NCBI GenBank assembly: GCA_018819105.1
Contig: JAHJQV010000040.1
Location: 1 to 55,400 of the forward strand
Origin: Gammaproteobacteria bacterium
GTDB taxonomy: Bacteria; Pseudomonadota; Gammaproteobacteria; Xanthomonadales; Wenzhouxiangellaceae
DNA length: 55,400 bases
Direction: 5' to 3'
Part shown: positions 47,301 to 55,400 of the stretch, piece after piece
Numbering within the stretch: the stretch's first letter is position 1
How the letters are laid out: each line of letters begins with the position of its first letter
Position numbers and translations under genes: made by a program
Notes under the pieces: model-generated
What the model was told of the DNA's origin: nothing
Seen by the model: only the letters and a program-made list of their open reading frames with translations
Database searches by the model: none

Positions 47301-48821
47301 CTGCTGCAGCTGCGAGCTGACACGATCCCGCAGCTGCTGCAGGCGGCAGCCCAGGGCCACGACATGGTCTGCGGCCGTTGCATCGACCACGACACTGAGG
47401 CGGCCACGCCGCTGCACCCGCAGCAGGCGTTTGCCCATCAGGTGTTCGCTTTCAGTTCCGATCTGCTGCTGCTCACAGCGCCATGGCTGCCGGCTTTCAT
47501 GCAGTATTGCAGCGCCCAGAGCGGATTGCCCAATGGCATTGATGCCGCGCTGCTGGCGCTGGCCCAATCGCGTTACCAGCGCAGCGGCAAGGCTGTCTGG
47601 CAGCAGTCGCTGAGCCTGTATCAGCGCCATGCACAGAGCAGGCCCAGCTTGCAGCTGCGTGAATCCGGTGCAGCGCACCCGGCTGGCTGCATGCTGGTGG
47701 TGGATGTCTGGGTGCCGATGGCGGACAAGGACTCCGGTTCCCTGCGCATGGTCAACCTGCTTGCGCTGCTGGTCGAACTCGGCTGGCGCGTGCTGTTCGT
47801 GCCGGGGAACCTCGGCCACGCCGGTCACTACACCGAACAGCTGCAGCAGCTTGGCGTCGAGGTCTGGTATCAACCCTGGTTCGGCAGCTGGAAAACGTTT
47901 TTACAGCAGCATGGCGACGAGTTTGATGTGGTCATGCTGTCACGCCTGAGCATCGCCAGCGAACTGCTGCGGCGGGTGCGTCGCTACTGTCCGCAGGCCA
48001 GCATCGTTTACGACACGGTGGATCTGCACTACCTGCGCGAACAGCGTCAGGCCGAACTGCAGAACAGCCTGGCGCTGCGCCGGCTGGCCGCGCAGACCCG
48101 GCACCAGGAACTGAAACTGATGCAACAGGCAGACCTGACGTTGGTGGTCAGCGCCGCCGAACAGGCGCTGCTGCAGGAACAGTCAGCCGCTGCCAGGGTG
48201 CGCGTGCTGTCCAACATTCATGCCGTACCCGGTTGCCAGAACGGCTTCGAGCAGCGCAGCGGTGTGCTGTTTGTTGGCGGCTTTCAGCATCCGCCCAACA
48301 TCGATGCGGCGGTCTGGCTGGCGGAGCAGATCTGGCCACTGGTGCTGGCGCGTCTGCCACAGGCGCAACTGCATCTGATCGGCAGCAACGCCACGGAAAA
48401 AATTCAGGCGCTGGCCAGCGACAGCATCATCGTGCACGGCTTCGTGCCGGAACTGGAGCCGTGGCTGGACCAGGTGCGCTGCAGCGTGGCACCGCTGCGC
48501 TATGGTGCCGGGGTGAAAGGCAAAATCAACAGCTCGATGAGTCGTGGCGTGCCGGTGGTGGCCACCAGCGTCGCCGCCGAGGGCATGTTTCTGACCGACC
48601 GGCATGATGTCCTGCTGGCCGATGACAGTGAACAGTTTGCCGCCGCCATCTGTAGCCTGCATGAAGACCCGAACCTGTGGCAGACCCTGTCCACCAATGC
48701 GGTCGCGAATGTGCAGGAGCATTTCTCCCTGGCACGGGCAAAATCAGACCTGCAACAGATACTGCAGGAGTTGCGTGCCAGCGAGCATGAACGCGGCGAC
48801 AAGCTGCCGGCAAGCCCGTAA
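44370..48821 (+). CDS. Giant multi-domain glycosyltransferase
   Basis: One 1483-residue frame. The first GT4-like domain (about 240-660) includes HISHSWGGGVQHWVDNY and a SETYSYTLTEMQALKLPVI retaining-GT segment. A Gln-rich coiled coil follows (about 690-790), then SKSWRFTMPLRVVSRLV, a motif common after such coiled coils. The middle (about 860-1080) is faintly GT2-like. The C-terminal GT4 domain (about 1110-1475) holds GFQHPPNIDAAVWLAEQIWP and YGAGVKGKINSSMSRG. It probably builds a surface glycan. It lacks membrane helices and stands apart from any glycan cluster. The short upstream Met at 44376 is an alternative start. Confidence 0.82.
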   Translation: MDMHSPASSEHTQALNALGNPVLVLWSDHSPAAAPDPTVTGSATAFCEQHHSQQHGLQEVLEEAARNYPERALLLLRCDLQQPADLLSRLHWWQQHAKAEALTCCSNSAAAFNPFGFDDQLAEPPADADLDALVGNSSQQPLMQAAQWPQHLLWLRARSVRLLLRQAPTWSQRSPLACGVRLLVADDMFSRDPRRSLFIARPDYAWDLPPAEAIEYRAQILQGLLRQQHFALPRLPQTADQVTLHISHSWGGGVQHWVDNYCQAAQEHPQLVLKSQGFWKRKTYGSRFSLHQGGTDGAELQSWHLAPAIASTSIRHPQYQQMLDEICGRYRVQRIVVSSLIGHSLDALRRSLPTIVVIHDYYPAWPLLSHPPGQQAASQTLQQQLQQLQQQPHNLSGDDLLMFTDRDARGWHTLTLAWQQLLQQAHVAMVAPSHAARQQLLQLVPALAESKQLQLQVIAHGFTGWEQHAASASPPGVQSATDSADNAAGRRLRLVLVGRLVSGKGLELLHRSWPLLREHVQLTLLGCGRSGRSMLGQAQIDVISDYAWQQLPDIIAQLRPDAALLLSTVSETYSYTLTEMQALKLPVIATRRGSFSERVSDGVNGLLIEPEPQALHQAIVQLRQQPQLLAQLRRGASETMVVPMSAMLARYNALLQALRERCSEAVLNPPRQLRAPDLLTAQALQLSRDNLWQRGELEQRNQQLGKQAAELSRRAAAMQRQRQALDQTHERLQQLREELQHAQDKLPKLRAQLQQQMQHLRSSLQQQMHQQQASHAQQVDQLQRYIDDLEQQRDQVLASKSWRFTMPLRVVSRLVANFRRQRVWNPLRWPTLLRSFIKLSLSNGLLATLRQLQGPTSLPPAQALAREDHNEATSAAMRQPLRWDQAADDAVDITAVLLVLPADADADNDMADCLLAMLHRLQDALRGHASEVHVISGDAGPLLADCQGLIEHADLSAALAALQPAAERCRQLLLINNLLQLRADTIPQLLQAAAQGHDMVCGRCIDHDTEAATPLHPQQAFAHQVFAFSSDLLLLTAPWLPAFMQYCSAQSGLPNGIDAALLALAQSRYQRSGKAVWQQSLSLYQRHAQSRPSLQLRESGAAHPAGCMLVVDVWVPMADKDSGSLRMVNLLALLVELGWRVLFVPGNLGHAGHYTEQLQQLGVEVWYQPWFGSWKTFLQQHGDEFDVVMLSRLSIASELLRRVRRYCPQASIVYDTVDLHYLREQRQAELQNSLALRRLAAQTRHQELKLMQQADLTLVVSAAEQALLQEQSAAARVRVLSNIHAVPGCQNGFEQRSGVLFVGGFQHPPNIDAAVWLAEQIWPLVLARLPQAQLHLIGSNATEKIQALASDSIIVHGFVPELEPWLDQVRCSVAPLRYGAGVKGKINSSMSRGVPVVATSVAAEGMFLTDRHDVLLADDSEQFAAAICSLHEDPNLWQTLSTNAVANVQEHFSLARAKSDLQQILQELRASEHERGDKLPASP

Positions 48822-48832
48822 CGGCATGGCGG

Positions 48833-49486
48833 TCACTGCCGGGACGCAGCTGGCGCGGTGTTGGTGTGGTCCAGCAAAGGCTGCAGCAGTGGCCACACAT
48901 TGTCCAGAATCATTGCTTGTGCGGCCGCCGTTGGGTGCAGACCGTCCTCCTGCATCAGCTCGCTGCGGGTGGCCACGCCAGCGAGAAAAAACGGCAGCCA
49001 GCTGAGGTCGTAGCGCTGCGCCAGTTGCTCGTACACGGCGGCGAAACGCTGCTGATAGATCGGCCCATAGTTGTCCGGAATCTGGATGCCCAGCAGCACC
49101 ACGCTGGCACCGGCGGCACGGCTTTGCTCGATCATGGCCGCCAGATTCTCCTGCAGTTGCGCCACCGGCAGCGCGCGCAGACCATCGTTGGCGCCCAGGG
49201 CCAGCAGCACCAGTTCCGGTTCGTGCTGCTGCAGCAATGCCGGCAGGCGACTGCGCCCGCCGCTGCTGGTCTCACCGCTGATGCTGGCATTCACCACCTG
49301 CCACTGCGCACAGCACTGCTGCAGCTTTTCTCCCAGCAGGCTCACCCAACCCTGTTGCTGCGGTATGTTGTGGGCAGCACTGAGGCTGTCACCGATGACC
49401 AGTACGGTGGCGGCCGGCAGCGGCAGCATGCTGCACCACAGCATGCATCCGCACAGCAGACGCCATGGAATGTTGTGCCGGAACAT
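48833..49486 (-). CDS. tesA: TesA-type periplasmic esterase/thioesterase
   Basis: A GDSL/SGNH hydrolase of 217 residues. A signal peptide (about 1-25) precedes the catalytic block GDSLSAAHN, followed by GETSSGG, GANDGL and the Asp/His block DGLHPTAAAQA. The TesA name rests on the conserved neighbours ybbA and ybbP in divergent arrangement. ATG 49486 is chosen to begin at the signal; the frame to 49555 runs into the ybbA start region. Confidence 0.88.
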   Translation of the reverse strand: MFRHNIPWRLLCGCMLWCSMLPLPAATVLVIGDSLSAAHNIPQQQGWVSLLGEKLQQCCAQWQVVNASISGETSSGGRSRLPALLQQHEPELVLLALGANDGLRALPVAQLQENLAAMIEQSRAAGASVVLLGIQIPDNYGPIYQQRFAAVYEQLAQRYDLSWLPFFLAGVATRSELMQEDGLHPTAAAQAMILDNVWPLLQPLLDHTNTAPAASRQ

Positions 49487-49540
49487 TGAAATGCGTTTTC
49501 CTGTAACCACCTTATTCTCTCCGCAACTGGTGTCGTGCTC

Positions 49541-50299
49541 ATGAACATGCAACAAAGATTATCCGACCAGCACCGGGTTGCAGATGCCGACACCAGCGCA
49601 TCCGCGCCAGCCACGCAGCAGATGCCATCTGTGGTGCTGGCCTGCCGCAATGTCAGCCACAGTGTCGGCGATGGGGCCGATCAACTGCACATACTGCGTG
49701 ACATCAGCCTGGAACTCAAGTCAGGTGCTTCGCTGGCGATCACCGGCGCGTCCGGTTCCGGCAAAACCACCCTGTTGGGCCTGCTTGCCGGTCTGGACGT
49801 GGCCAGCAGCGGGCACATCGAAATGTTCGGCCAGTCACTGCAGCATCTCGACGAGGAACAACGTGCCGCCCTGCGCCGCAATCAGGTGGGCTTCGTGTTT
49901 CAGTCGTTTCACCTGATCCCCACCCTGACTGCGCTGGACAACGTGCTGCTGCCGCTGGAACTCACCGCCCAGGCGAGCGCCCGTAAACTCGCCCTGGATG
50001 CGCTGGAGCGGGTTGGACTGTCCGCCCGCCTGCGCCACTATCCCGGCAAACTTTCCGGTGGTGAGCAACAGCGGGTGGCGCTGGCGAGAGCGTTTGCCGG
50101 CAATCCGCAACTGCTGTTTGCCGATGAACCCACCGGCAATCTGGATCATGTCAGTGGCCAGCGCATCATCGAACTGCTGTTCGAGCTGAACAGCGCCAAG
50201 GCCACTTCCCTGGTGCTGGTGACCCACGATCTGCAACTGGCCAGCCACTGCGACCGGCACGCCCGGCTGGAACAGGGTCGGCTGGTCTGGCAGGACTGA
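49541..50299 (+). CDS. ybbA: YbbA ABC-transporter ATPase
   Basis: An ATPase of the LolD/MacB type. The Walker A is GASGSGKTT, the signature [16 protein letters not shown], the Walker [13 protein letters not shown] and the H-loop VTHD. About 30 extra residues precede the domain. ATG 49541 is taken; GTG 49535 and ATG 49547 are close alternatives. It pairs with the permease that begins four bases after it. The role of Ybb transporters is not settled. Confidence 0.9.
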   Translation: MNMQQRLSDQHRVADADTSASAPATQQMPSVVLACRNVSHSVGDGADQLHILRDISLELKSGASLAITGASGSGKTTLLGLLAGLDVASSGHIEMFGQSLQHLDEEQRAALRRNQVGFVFQSFHLIPTLTALDNVLLPLELTAQASARKLALDALERVGLSARLRHYPGKLSGGEQQRVALARAFAGNPQLLFADEPTGNLDHVSGQRIIELLFELNSAKATSLVLVTHDLQLASHCDRHARLEQGRLVWQD

Positions 50300-50302
50300 A
50301 CC

Positions 50303-52798
50303 ATGCTGTGGCTGAGTCTGCGCCAGAGCTGGCGCGAATCGCGCGCCGGTCCACTGGCCGGCATCTTCTGGGCGCTGGTGATCACCATTGCCGTGCTCAC
50401 CGCCGTCAACAGCGCCAGTGACCGCGCCCGTCAGGCGCTGACGCTGGCAGCCAGCGAGTTGCTCGCTGCCGACATGGTACTCAGCTCGCGCCAGCCGCTG
50501 GCAGAGCTTTACCGGCAACAAGCCGAAACCCTGGGTCTGCAGACCGCTGCCACGGTCAGTTTCAACACCGTGGTGTTCGCCGGTGACAAATCCAGCCTGG
50601 TGGCCGCCAAGGCGGTGACCGCCGACTACCCGCTGCGCGGCAGATTGCGCTCTTCGGCGCAGCAATACGACAGCGGCGACAACAGCCATCCAGGCCCCGG
50701 CAATGGCGCGGTGTGGGCCGAACAGCGCCTGCTGGAACAGCTCGGCACCGCCCCCGGCGACCTGCTGCAGGTCGGTGATCAGCAGTATCGGCTTGATCGC
50801 GTGCTGACGCTGGAGCCGGATCGCAGCGGCGGCTTTGCCGGCCTCTCACCACGTCTGCTACTGAGCATGGACGATGCCCGTCAGGCCGGTCTGTTGCGCA
50901 GTCAGTCACGCGCCACCTGGCGTCTGCTGCTGGCCGGACCACCGGCTGCACTGCAACAACTGGCAGAGCTTGCCGCCGACGATGCCGAAGTGCGCGTGAC
51001 CACGCCACAACAAGCGCAGGCGCAAAGCGCGGATGCGATCAGCCAGACGCGCAGCTTCCTCAGCATCGCCGCGCTGAGCGCGGTGTTTCTGGGGGCCGCC
51101 GGCATGCTGCTGGCGATGCAGCAATACCAGCAGCGGGAGCAGCTGAATGTCGCCCTGTGGCGCAGTTTTGGTGTGCCCTGGTCACGCATACGCCTGCTCA
51201 TGCTGTTGCGACTGCTGTGGCTGACCACAGTGGCTGCAGCAGGCGGCATCGCCATTGGCATCGCCCTGCAGGCACTGCTCAGCGCGCAACTGGCGGCACT
51301 GATGCAGGTCAGCCTGCCGCCGCTGCGTGTGCTGCCACTGATCACCTCGTTTGTCATTGCCGCCACGCTGGCGGCTGGCCTGTGCCTGCCCCCGCTGTTG
51401 CAACTGCGTGGGCAGTCGCCCATGCGCATTCTCCGCGCCGCACCGGGCCTGCGCTGGCAACAGCTGCTGCTGCGTTATATGCCGGCGCTGATCAGCCTGC
51501 TGCTGATTGCCTGGTGGCAGTTGCGCGACTGGCAGCTGACCCTGTGGATTTTGCTCATTCTGCTGCTGCTGCTACTGGCCATGTCGCTGGCTGCCACGCT
51601 GCTGCTGCAATGGCTGGGCCGTCGACAGCATGCGGGCAGCCCGGTGTGGCGGCTGGTGATTTCCAGCCTGCTGCGCCACCGCCACGGCAATGCACTGCAC
51701 ATGGCGGCCATCAGTCTGGCGTTGCTGGCCCTGCTGCTGCTGGGCTGGCTGCGCAACGATTTGCTGCAGCAATGGCAGAACACCCTGCAACCCGGCACGC
51801 CGAACCATTTTCTTATCAACGTGCAGCCGACACAGCGGGAGCCGTTACAGGCACTGCTGCAGCAGTATGAAGTCGAAAAGCTGGAATTCGGCCCCATGGC
51901 CGTGGCACGCATCAGCCGGATCAATGGTGTGCCCGCCGCGCAATGGCGACCACAGGCCGATCCGCCCGGACGCCGCGACGGTACCGTCAACCTGTCCTGG
52001 CGCGACACCCTGCCGGAGACCAATCGCCTGGTCAGTGGCGAATGGTTTGCTCCGGACAGCGATCAGCTGCAGATCTCACTGGCCAGCGACTGGGCCAATG
52101 AACTGGATCTGGCACCTGGTGACAGCATGACTTTCAGCGTCGGCAACGAAACCCGACAGGGCATCATCACCAGCCTGCGCGAAGTGGACTGGGACAGTTT
52201 CCGCATCAACTTTTTCATTCTCATCAATCCCGCCGCAGCCAGCGATCTGGATTATCAGTACGTGGCCAATTTTTACTGGTCCGGCAGTGGCAACCCGGCA
52301 CAGACTGCCGGCGCTGATCACCTGCTGCGCGCGATCAGCAGCGAGTTCCCCAACATCACCGTGTTCGACACCAATGCCCTGGTCGCGCGCGTCAATGACC
52401 TGTTCCAGCAACTGACGCGCGCGCTGGACAGTCTGTTCTGGTTCACACTGGCTGCCGCCGTGGTGGTCATGCTGATCACGGTGCAAAGCGGTCAGCAGAT
52501 ACGACGGCGCGAAACCGCCCTGCTGCGCTGCATGGGCGTTGACCGGGGCACGCTGTACCGGGCCTGGTGGCTGGAGCAGACCCTGATCGGCTGCATCATC
52601 GGGGTGCTCACGGCACTGACTGCCGCCCTGGCCACCTGGTGGGTGAGCAGCCATCTGCTGGAGATTGACTGGCAATGGCAATGGCCGCTGCTGCTCACCG
52701 CGCTGCTCAGCGCGGCCCTGGGCGTGCCGCTGGTGAATGCCCTGTTCAGCCGTGGCGTGATCAACACCGCGCCGATGCGCATCCTGCAGATGGCCTGA
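50303..52798 (+). CDS. ybbP: YbbP FtsX-like ABC permease
   Basis: An 831-residue permease with two FtsX-type blocks. A first helix is near 15-35, a first FtsX block near 245-400, several central helices (about 395-490), a periplasmic part and a final FtsX block near 700-815. LolE-like segments such as LLRCMGVDRGTLYRAWWLE are visible. It follows ybbA directly. The substrate is unknown. Confidence 0.9.
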   Translation: MLWLSLRQSWRESRAGPLAGIFWALVITIAVLTAVNSASDRARQALTLAASELLAADMVLSSRQPLAELYRQQAETLGLQTAATVSFNTVVFAGDKSSLVAAKAVTADYPLRGRLRSSAQQYDSGDNSHPGPGNGAVWAEQRLLEQLGTAPGDLLQVGDQQYRLDRVLTLEPDRSGGFAGLSPRLLLSMDDARQAGLLRSQSRATWRLLLAGPPAALQQLAELAADDAEVRVTTPQQAQAQSADAISQTRSFLSIAALSAVFLGAAGMLLAMQQYQQREQLNVALWRSFGVPWSRIRLLMLLRLLWLTTVAAAGGIAIGIALQALLSAQLAALMQVSLPPLRVLPLITSFVIAATLAAGLCLPPLLQLRGQSPMRILRAAPGLRWQQLLLRYMPALISLLLIAWWQLRDWQLTLWILLILLLLLLAMSLAATLLLQWLGRRQHAGSPVWRLVISSLLRHRHGNALHMAAISLALLALLLLGWLRNDLLQQWQNTLQPGTPNHFLINVQPTQREPLQALLQQYEVEKLEFGPMAVARISRINGVPAAQWRPQADPPGRRDGTVNLSWRDTLPETNRLVSGEWFAPDSDQLQISLASDWANELDLAPGDSMTFSVGNETRQGIITSLREVDWDSFRINFFILINPAAASDLDYQYVANFYWSGSGNPAQTAGADHLLRAISSEFPNITVFDTNALVARVNDLFQQLTRALDSLFWFTLAAAVVVMLITVQSGQQIRRRETALLRCMGVDRGTLYRAWWLEQTLIGCIIGVLTALTAALATWWVSSHLLEIDWQWQWPLLLTALLSAALGVPLVNALFSRGVINTAPMRILQMA

Positions 52799-52829
52799 AC
52801 GACGAGGCGCAAAAAAGCCGGGAATCTTC

Positions 52830-54194
52830 CTAGCGGTATCCCTGGTCCGGCGCGATGCTTTCCTGCACCGATTCAAACCCATCCACAAACAGCAGCTCAG
52901 GCACCACCCCCATGAACAACTGGTTGCCGCTGCAACTGCCGATCCAGACATCGGCAGCACCATCGCGGTTGAAATCGGCCACTGCAGTGTCGAAGGTTCC
53001 GCTGACGTTCCAGGGACGATCCTGGCCATTCAACGGATCACTGAAGCTGCCTTTGCCGTTGTTCTGCAGTATGGCCAGCTCGCGGTCGCAACCGGGTATG
53101 TCGGTGTCCACGTCGCTGACCAGGACATCCTGAAAGCCGTCACCATTCATGTCGGCGACAGTGATGTTGCCGCCAAAGCCTGAGGTCCGGTTGCTGCCGG
53201 AGACCGCTGCAGTGGAGAACTGAATGCTGCCGCCGGCACTGCTGGTATTGAGCAGTATGGCGTCCTGGGCATCGTCGACCACGAACAGATCAGGCCGGCC
53301 GTCGCCGTTGAAATCGCCGCTGGCGGCCATGTAGGGCTGCTCGGTGTAAACCAGCTGTAGCGTGTTGAACTGGCCACCGCCGGCATTGCGGAACACCCGC
53401 ACCGCCGAGGGCGTGCTGTCCGGCGGCGGTGCACTGCCGGATGAGTTGACCTTGACGATGTCGTTGAAGCCATCGGCGTTGAGATCCAGAATCAGTGCCG
53501 AGGTGCCGAACACCGATTCACTCATCTCCGGAGTCAGCCGCGTGGCGGTCTGATCGGTGAAAAATCCGCTGCCATCATTGATCACCAGACGGTCTTCCAG
53601 CGGACTTTCGTAATCGGCGAAGTACAGGTCCAGAGCAGCATTGCCGGTGACATCACCGGCGGCCACGGCACAGAATTTGGGACCAGGCGTGAACGGCGGG
53701 ATGCGATTGTCGGCGGCGCTGTACTGCAGGCCCTGCCAGACCCCGGCCAGCGAACCCTGATTGATGTAAACACGCGGCTGGTCGCCAAAGGTCGGTGCCG
53801 TGATCACGTCCAGCCAGCCATCGCCATCAACATCGGCGATCACCACATCACGATCATCGGTGGCATCGGTAAAACCCGGCGCCAACTCGGCGCTGCGTTC
53901 CACCAGCACGCCCTGGTCGTTGATGAACAGCGCATTGGCCAGCCCGCCCGGGGTGGAAAACGGCAGCTTTCTGACGATCACCAGATCGGGCCAGCCGTCG
54001 TTGTTGAAATCAGCCACCGCCAGGTCTTTCTCCTGGCTATCAGTCAGCCCCAGGGACGCAGCGGCGATGATGCGATCAGTCGACTCATCCTGCAGTTCGA
54101 TCCAGTCCTGCTGTGCCAGCAGCGGCAAACTGACGCCAGCCAGCAGGCAGGCCATGGCCGGCATGGCCAGCGAAGTTGCGATGAAGCTTTTCAT
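52830..54194 (-). CDS. Secreted FG-GAP/VCBS-repeat protein
   Basis: A 454-residue exported protein. ATG 54194 starts a signal peptide (cleavage near LLAQQD); AGAGAG lies upstream. The mature part contains repeated D-x-N-x-D-G-W-x-D/L motifs (VADFNNDGWPDL, VADVDGDGWLDV, GDFNGDGRPDL and others), typical of calcium-binding FG-GAP propeller blades. Near the C-terminus it reads FVDGFES, matching the metalloprotease at 18669. Function is unknown; such proteins are often extracellular adhesins or glycan binders. Confidence 0.85.
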   Translation of the reverse strand: MKSFIATSLAMPAMACLLAGVSLPLLAQQDWIELQDESTDRIIAAASLGLTDSQEKDLAVADFNNDGWPDLVIVRKLPFSTPGGLANALFINDQGVLVERSAELAPGFTDATDDRDVVIADVDGDGWLDVITAPTFGDQPRVYINQGSLAGVWQGLQYSAADNRIPPFTPGPKFCAVAAGDVTGNAALDLYFADYESPLEDRLVINDGSGFFTDQTATRLTPEMSESVFGTSALILDLNADGFNDIVKVNSSGSAPPPDSTPSAVRVFRNAGGGQFNTLQLVYTEQPYMAASGDFNGDGRPDLFVVDDAQDAILLNTSSAGGSIQFSTAAVSGSNRTSGFGGNITVADMNGDGFQDVLVSDVDTDIPGCDRELAILQNNGKGSFSDPLNGQDRPWNVSGTFDTAVADFNRDGAADVWIGSCSGNQLFMGVVPELLFVDGFESVQESIAPDQGYR

Positions 54195-54278
54195 TGTTGT
54201 TCTCTCTGTGCTTACAGGCATAGCCATGAGCAATGGATGGCTGCCGCTGATTGTTCTTCTTGATTGCGTGATTCCTGG

Positions 54279-54869
54279 CTATCGGTTTGTCGCGCGGAAC
54301 TGCAGATGCACCGACACCGGCACCACACTGGCAATGCTGCCCAGCCCGGCAACTTCGCGCAGTGCATTGATGCCATCGACCAGCGCAAAATCGCTGGCAT
54401 TGACCAGCACCGGCTGCACACTGAGCACATGCAGACAGCCTGCGCTGTCGATCATGGCCAGCAGTTCGGCCTGCAATTCAGCGCTGTTGCCGTGCACCTC
54501 AAGCTGCAACGGCAGGCGCATGGCTTGCGGGCGGGCGGCACGCAGCGCGCTCAGCTGCTGCGCATCCAGCTGCACACTGATCGTGGCCTGCGGATGCTCG
54601 GCCACCTGGAACAGCAGCTCGCGCATGCGCTGATCACGAATCTCGATGCCGGTGTCAACGCTGGCCAGATCGATGCTCAACTCAGCCTTGCCCGCTGCCG
54701 AGACGGTGCCCTGCAACTGGCGGAAATAATGGGTTTCCGCGATGGCCTCATTCTTGATCGAAACAAAGCTGACGCTGGAGGCCGATGCATCCAGCTGCCA
54801 GTCGGCGCTGGCCAGGCCCGAACAGGCAAGCAGTGTGCATATCAATAGACTTCCGGTGATTCTGCTCAT
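54279..54869 (-). CDS. YceI-family periplasmic lipocalin-like protein
   Basis: A 196-residue protein with a signal peptide (cleavage near LASA-DW). The rest follows the YceI fold: DASASSVSFVSIK, ELSIDLASVDTGIEIRD, MRELLF and a final VPVSVHLQF. YceI proteins bind isoprenoid lipids or other hydrophobic ligands. An isoprenoid link would suit this genome but is only speculation. The longer frame to 54899 is less likely. Confidence 0.83.
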   Translation of the reverse strand: MSRITGSLLICTLLACSGLASADWQLDASASSVSFVSIKNEAIAETHYFRQLQGTVSAAGKAELSIDLASVDTGIEIRDQRMRELLFQVAEHPQATISVQLDAQQLSALRAARPQAMRLPLQLEVHGNSAELQAELLAMIDSAGCLHVLSVQPVLVNASDFALVDGINALREVAGLGSIASVVPVSVHLQFRATNR

Positions 54870-55061
54870 ACGTCGGTCTCCTGCTGCTAAAGTACACATC
54901 GTAACGCGTCACGGCGAGTCTTCGCCAGCAAAAAACTCCCGGATGCCTGCGGCAAGAGCCCGGCAGCAGACAGACAGACTCCCAAGACCTGCAGGAAACC
55001 GCGCACATCAGTATGGACTTCTGGCATATGACGGGCATCACAATCCCGCTACAATGCCTGC

Positions 55062-55400
55062 ATGCTGCTGGAATTCATCAAAGCCCTGCTAAGCGTCGGT
55101 GTGGTCACCGGCCTGGCCTCGTTTGTACTGTTCTACTGGTCAATGCGGGCGGAGGACCAGCACAACGAGGAAACCGCCAGCAAACACAACAACAATCAGT
55201 CGGCACACTGGGCCAGAATCGAGAAAGTGCAGCGCTCCGGACTCTACCGCGCACAAAGCGCCCTGCTGCACAAGCACTGGGTGGAATACGGGGGCGGCTT
55301 CTATGGATTGATCGCGGTGCTCACGCTGCTGTGGGTGGAAGGCAAGGAAGTGCTGGGTTTCCTGGCCGATCACAGCTCGCTGACGCAATTGTTCCAGGCC
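55062..55400 (+). CDS. Membrane protein, 5' part (cut by window end)
   Basis: A frame starting ATG at 55062 stays open to the window edge (113 codons). It begins MLLEFIKALLSVGVV with one helix, then a hydrophilic charged stretch and a second helix (about 82-100) containing YGGGFYGLIAVLTLLWVEG. A TACAAT -10-like box ends 6 bases before the ATG, which would give a nearly leaderless start. No family was recognised. Confidence 0.65.
   Translation, partial: MLLEFIKALLSVGVVTGLASFVLFYWSMRAEDQHNEETASKHNNNQSAHWARIEKVQRSGLYRAQSALLHKHWVEYGGGFYGLIAVLTLLWVEGKEVLGFLADHSSLTQLFQA

Noticed and set aside
52800-52830. Possible terminator between ybbP and the FG-GAP gene
   Set aside because: A T-run exists on the minus strand but the stem is only about four base pairs.

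Overview
The window is a GC-rich chromosomal segment, most likely from a gammaproteobacterium. The neighbourhoods tesA/ybbA/ybbP and yoaA/tsaB, an iron superoxide dismutase, a PBP1b-type mrcB and a type I Idi all point that way. No rRNA, plasmid, phage or CRISPR features were seen. One tRNA (Gly, GCC) is present. Family, order and species cannot be fixed from the sequence alone.

Region 1 (about 0.2-16.5 kb) is a combined isoprenoid/hopanoid locus. A farnesyl diphosphate synthase (ispA) is divergent from a long forward run: one-enzyme squalene synthase, squalene-hopene cyclase, hpnG, hpnM, hpnN, then mevalonate-pathway genes (diphosphomevalonate decarboxylase, phosphomevalonate kinase, a fused HMG-CoA reductase-mevalonate kinase, type I Idi), then hpnH and hpnB. 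The set runs from HMG-CoA through IPP/DMAPP, FPP, squalene and hopene to adenosyl- and ribosylhopane, and includes transport candidates (HpnM, HpnN). HMG-CoA synthase and thiolase are not in the window. The HMGR-MK fusion keeps the catalytic residues of both halves.

Region 2 (16.6-27.1 kb) is mixed: a DUF4404-like protein, a LOG-family protein, a YeiH-type transporter, a secreted metzincin, a Rieske oxygenase, an orphan hydantoinase B/oxoprolinase, sodB, an outer-membrane/His-rich pair that may concern metals, and an OPT transporter.

Region 3 (27.2-37.1 kb) is a bacterial sphingolipid locus in two divergent operons. Leftward: a possible 38-residue ORF, ceramide synthase (bCerS-like), LptF-like, LptG-like and a Tam41-like nucleotidyltransferase. 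Rightward: fatty acyl-AMP/ACP ligase, CerR-like reductase, acyl carrier protein and serine palmitoyltransferase, with a structured inverted-repeat element between cerR and acp. A sterol-like lipid locus and a sphingolipid locus, each carrying its own transport-like genes, therefore lie about 11 kb apart.

Region 4 (37.2-55.4 kb) is mostly housekeeping: tRNA-Gly, tsaB, yoaA, a TPR lipoprotein, mrcB, a periplasmic DUF4412-like protein, a MITE-like element, a 1483-residue multi-domain glycosyltransferase, tesA/ybbA/ybbP, an FG-GAP repeat protein, a YceI protein and the start of a membrane protein cut by the window edge. Two secreted proteins about 34 kb apart end in the same short C-terminal motif (F-x-D-x-F-E-S).
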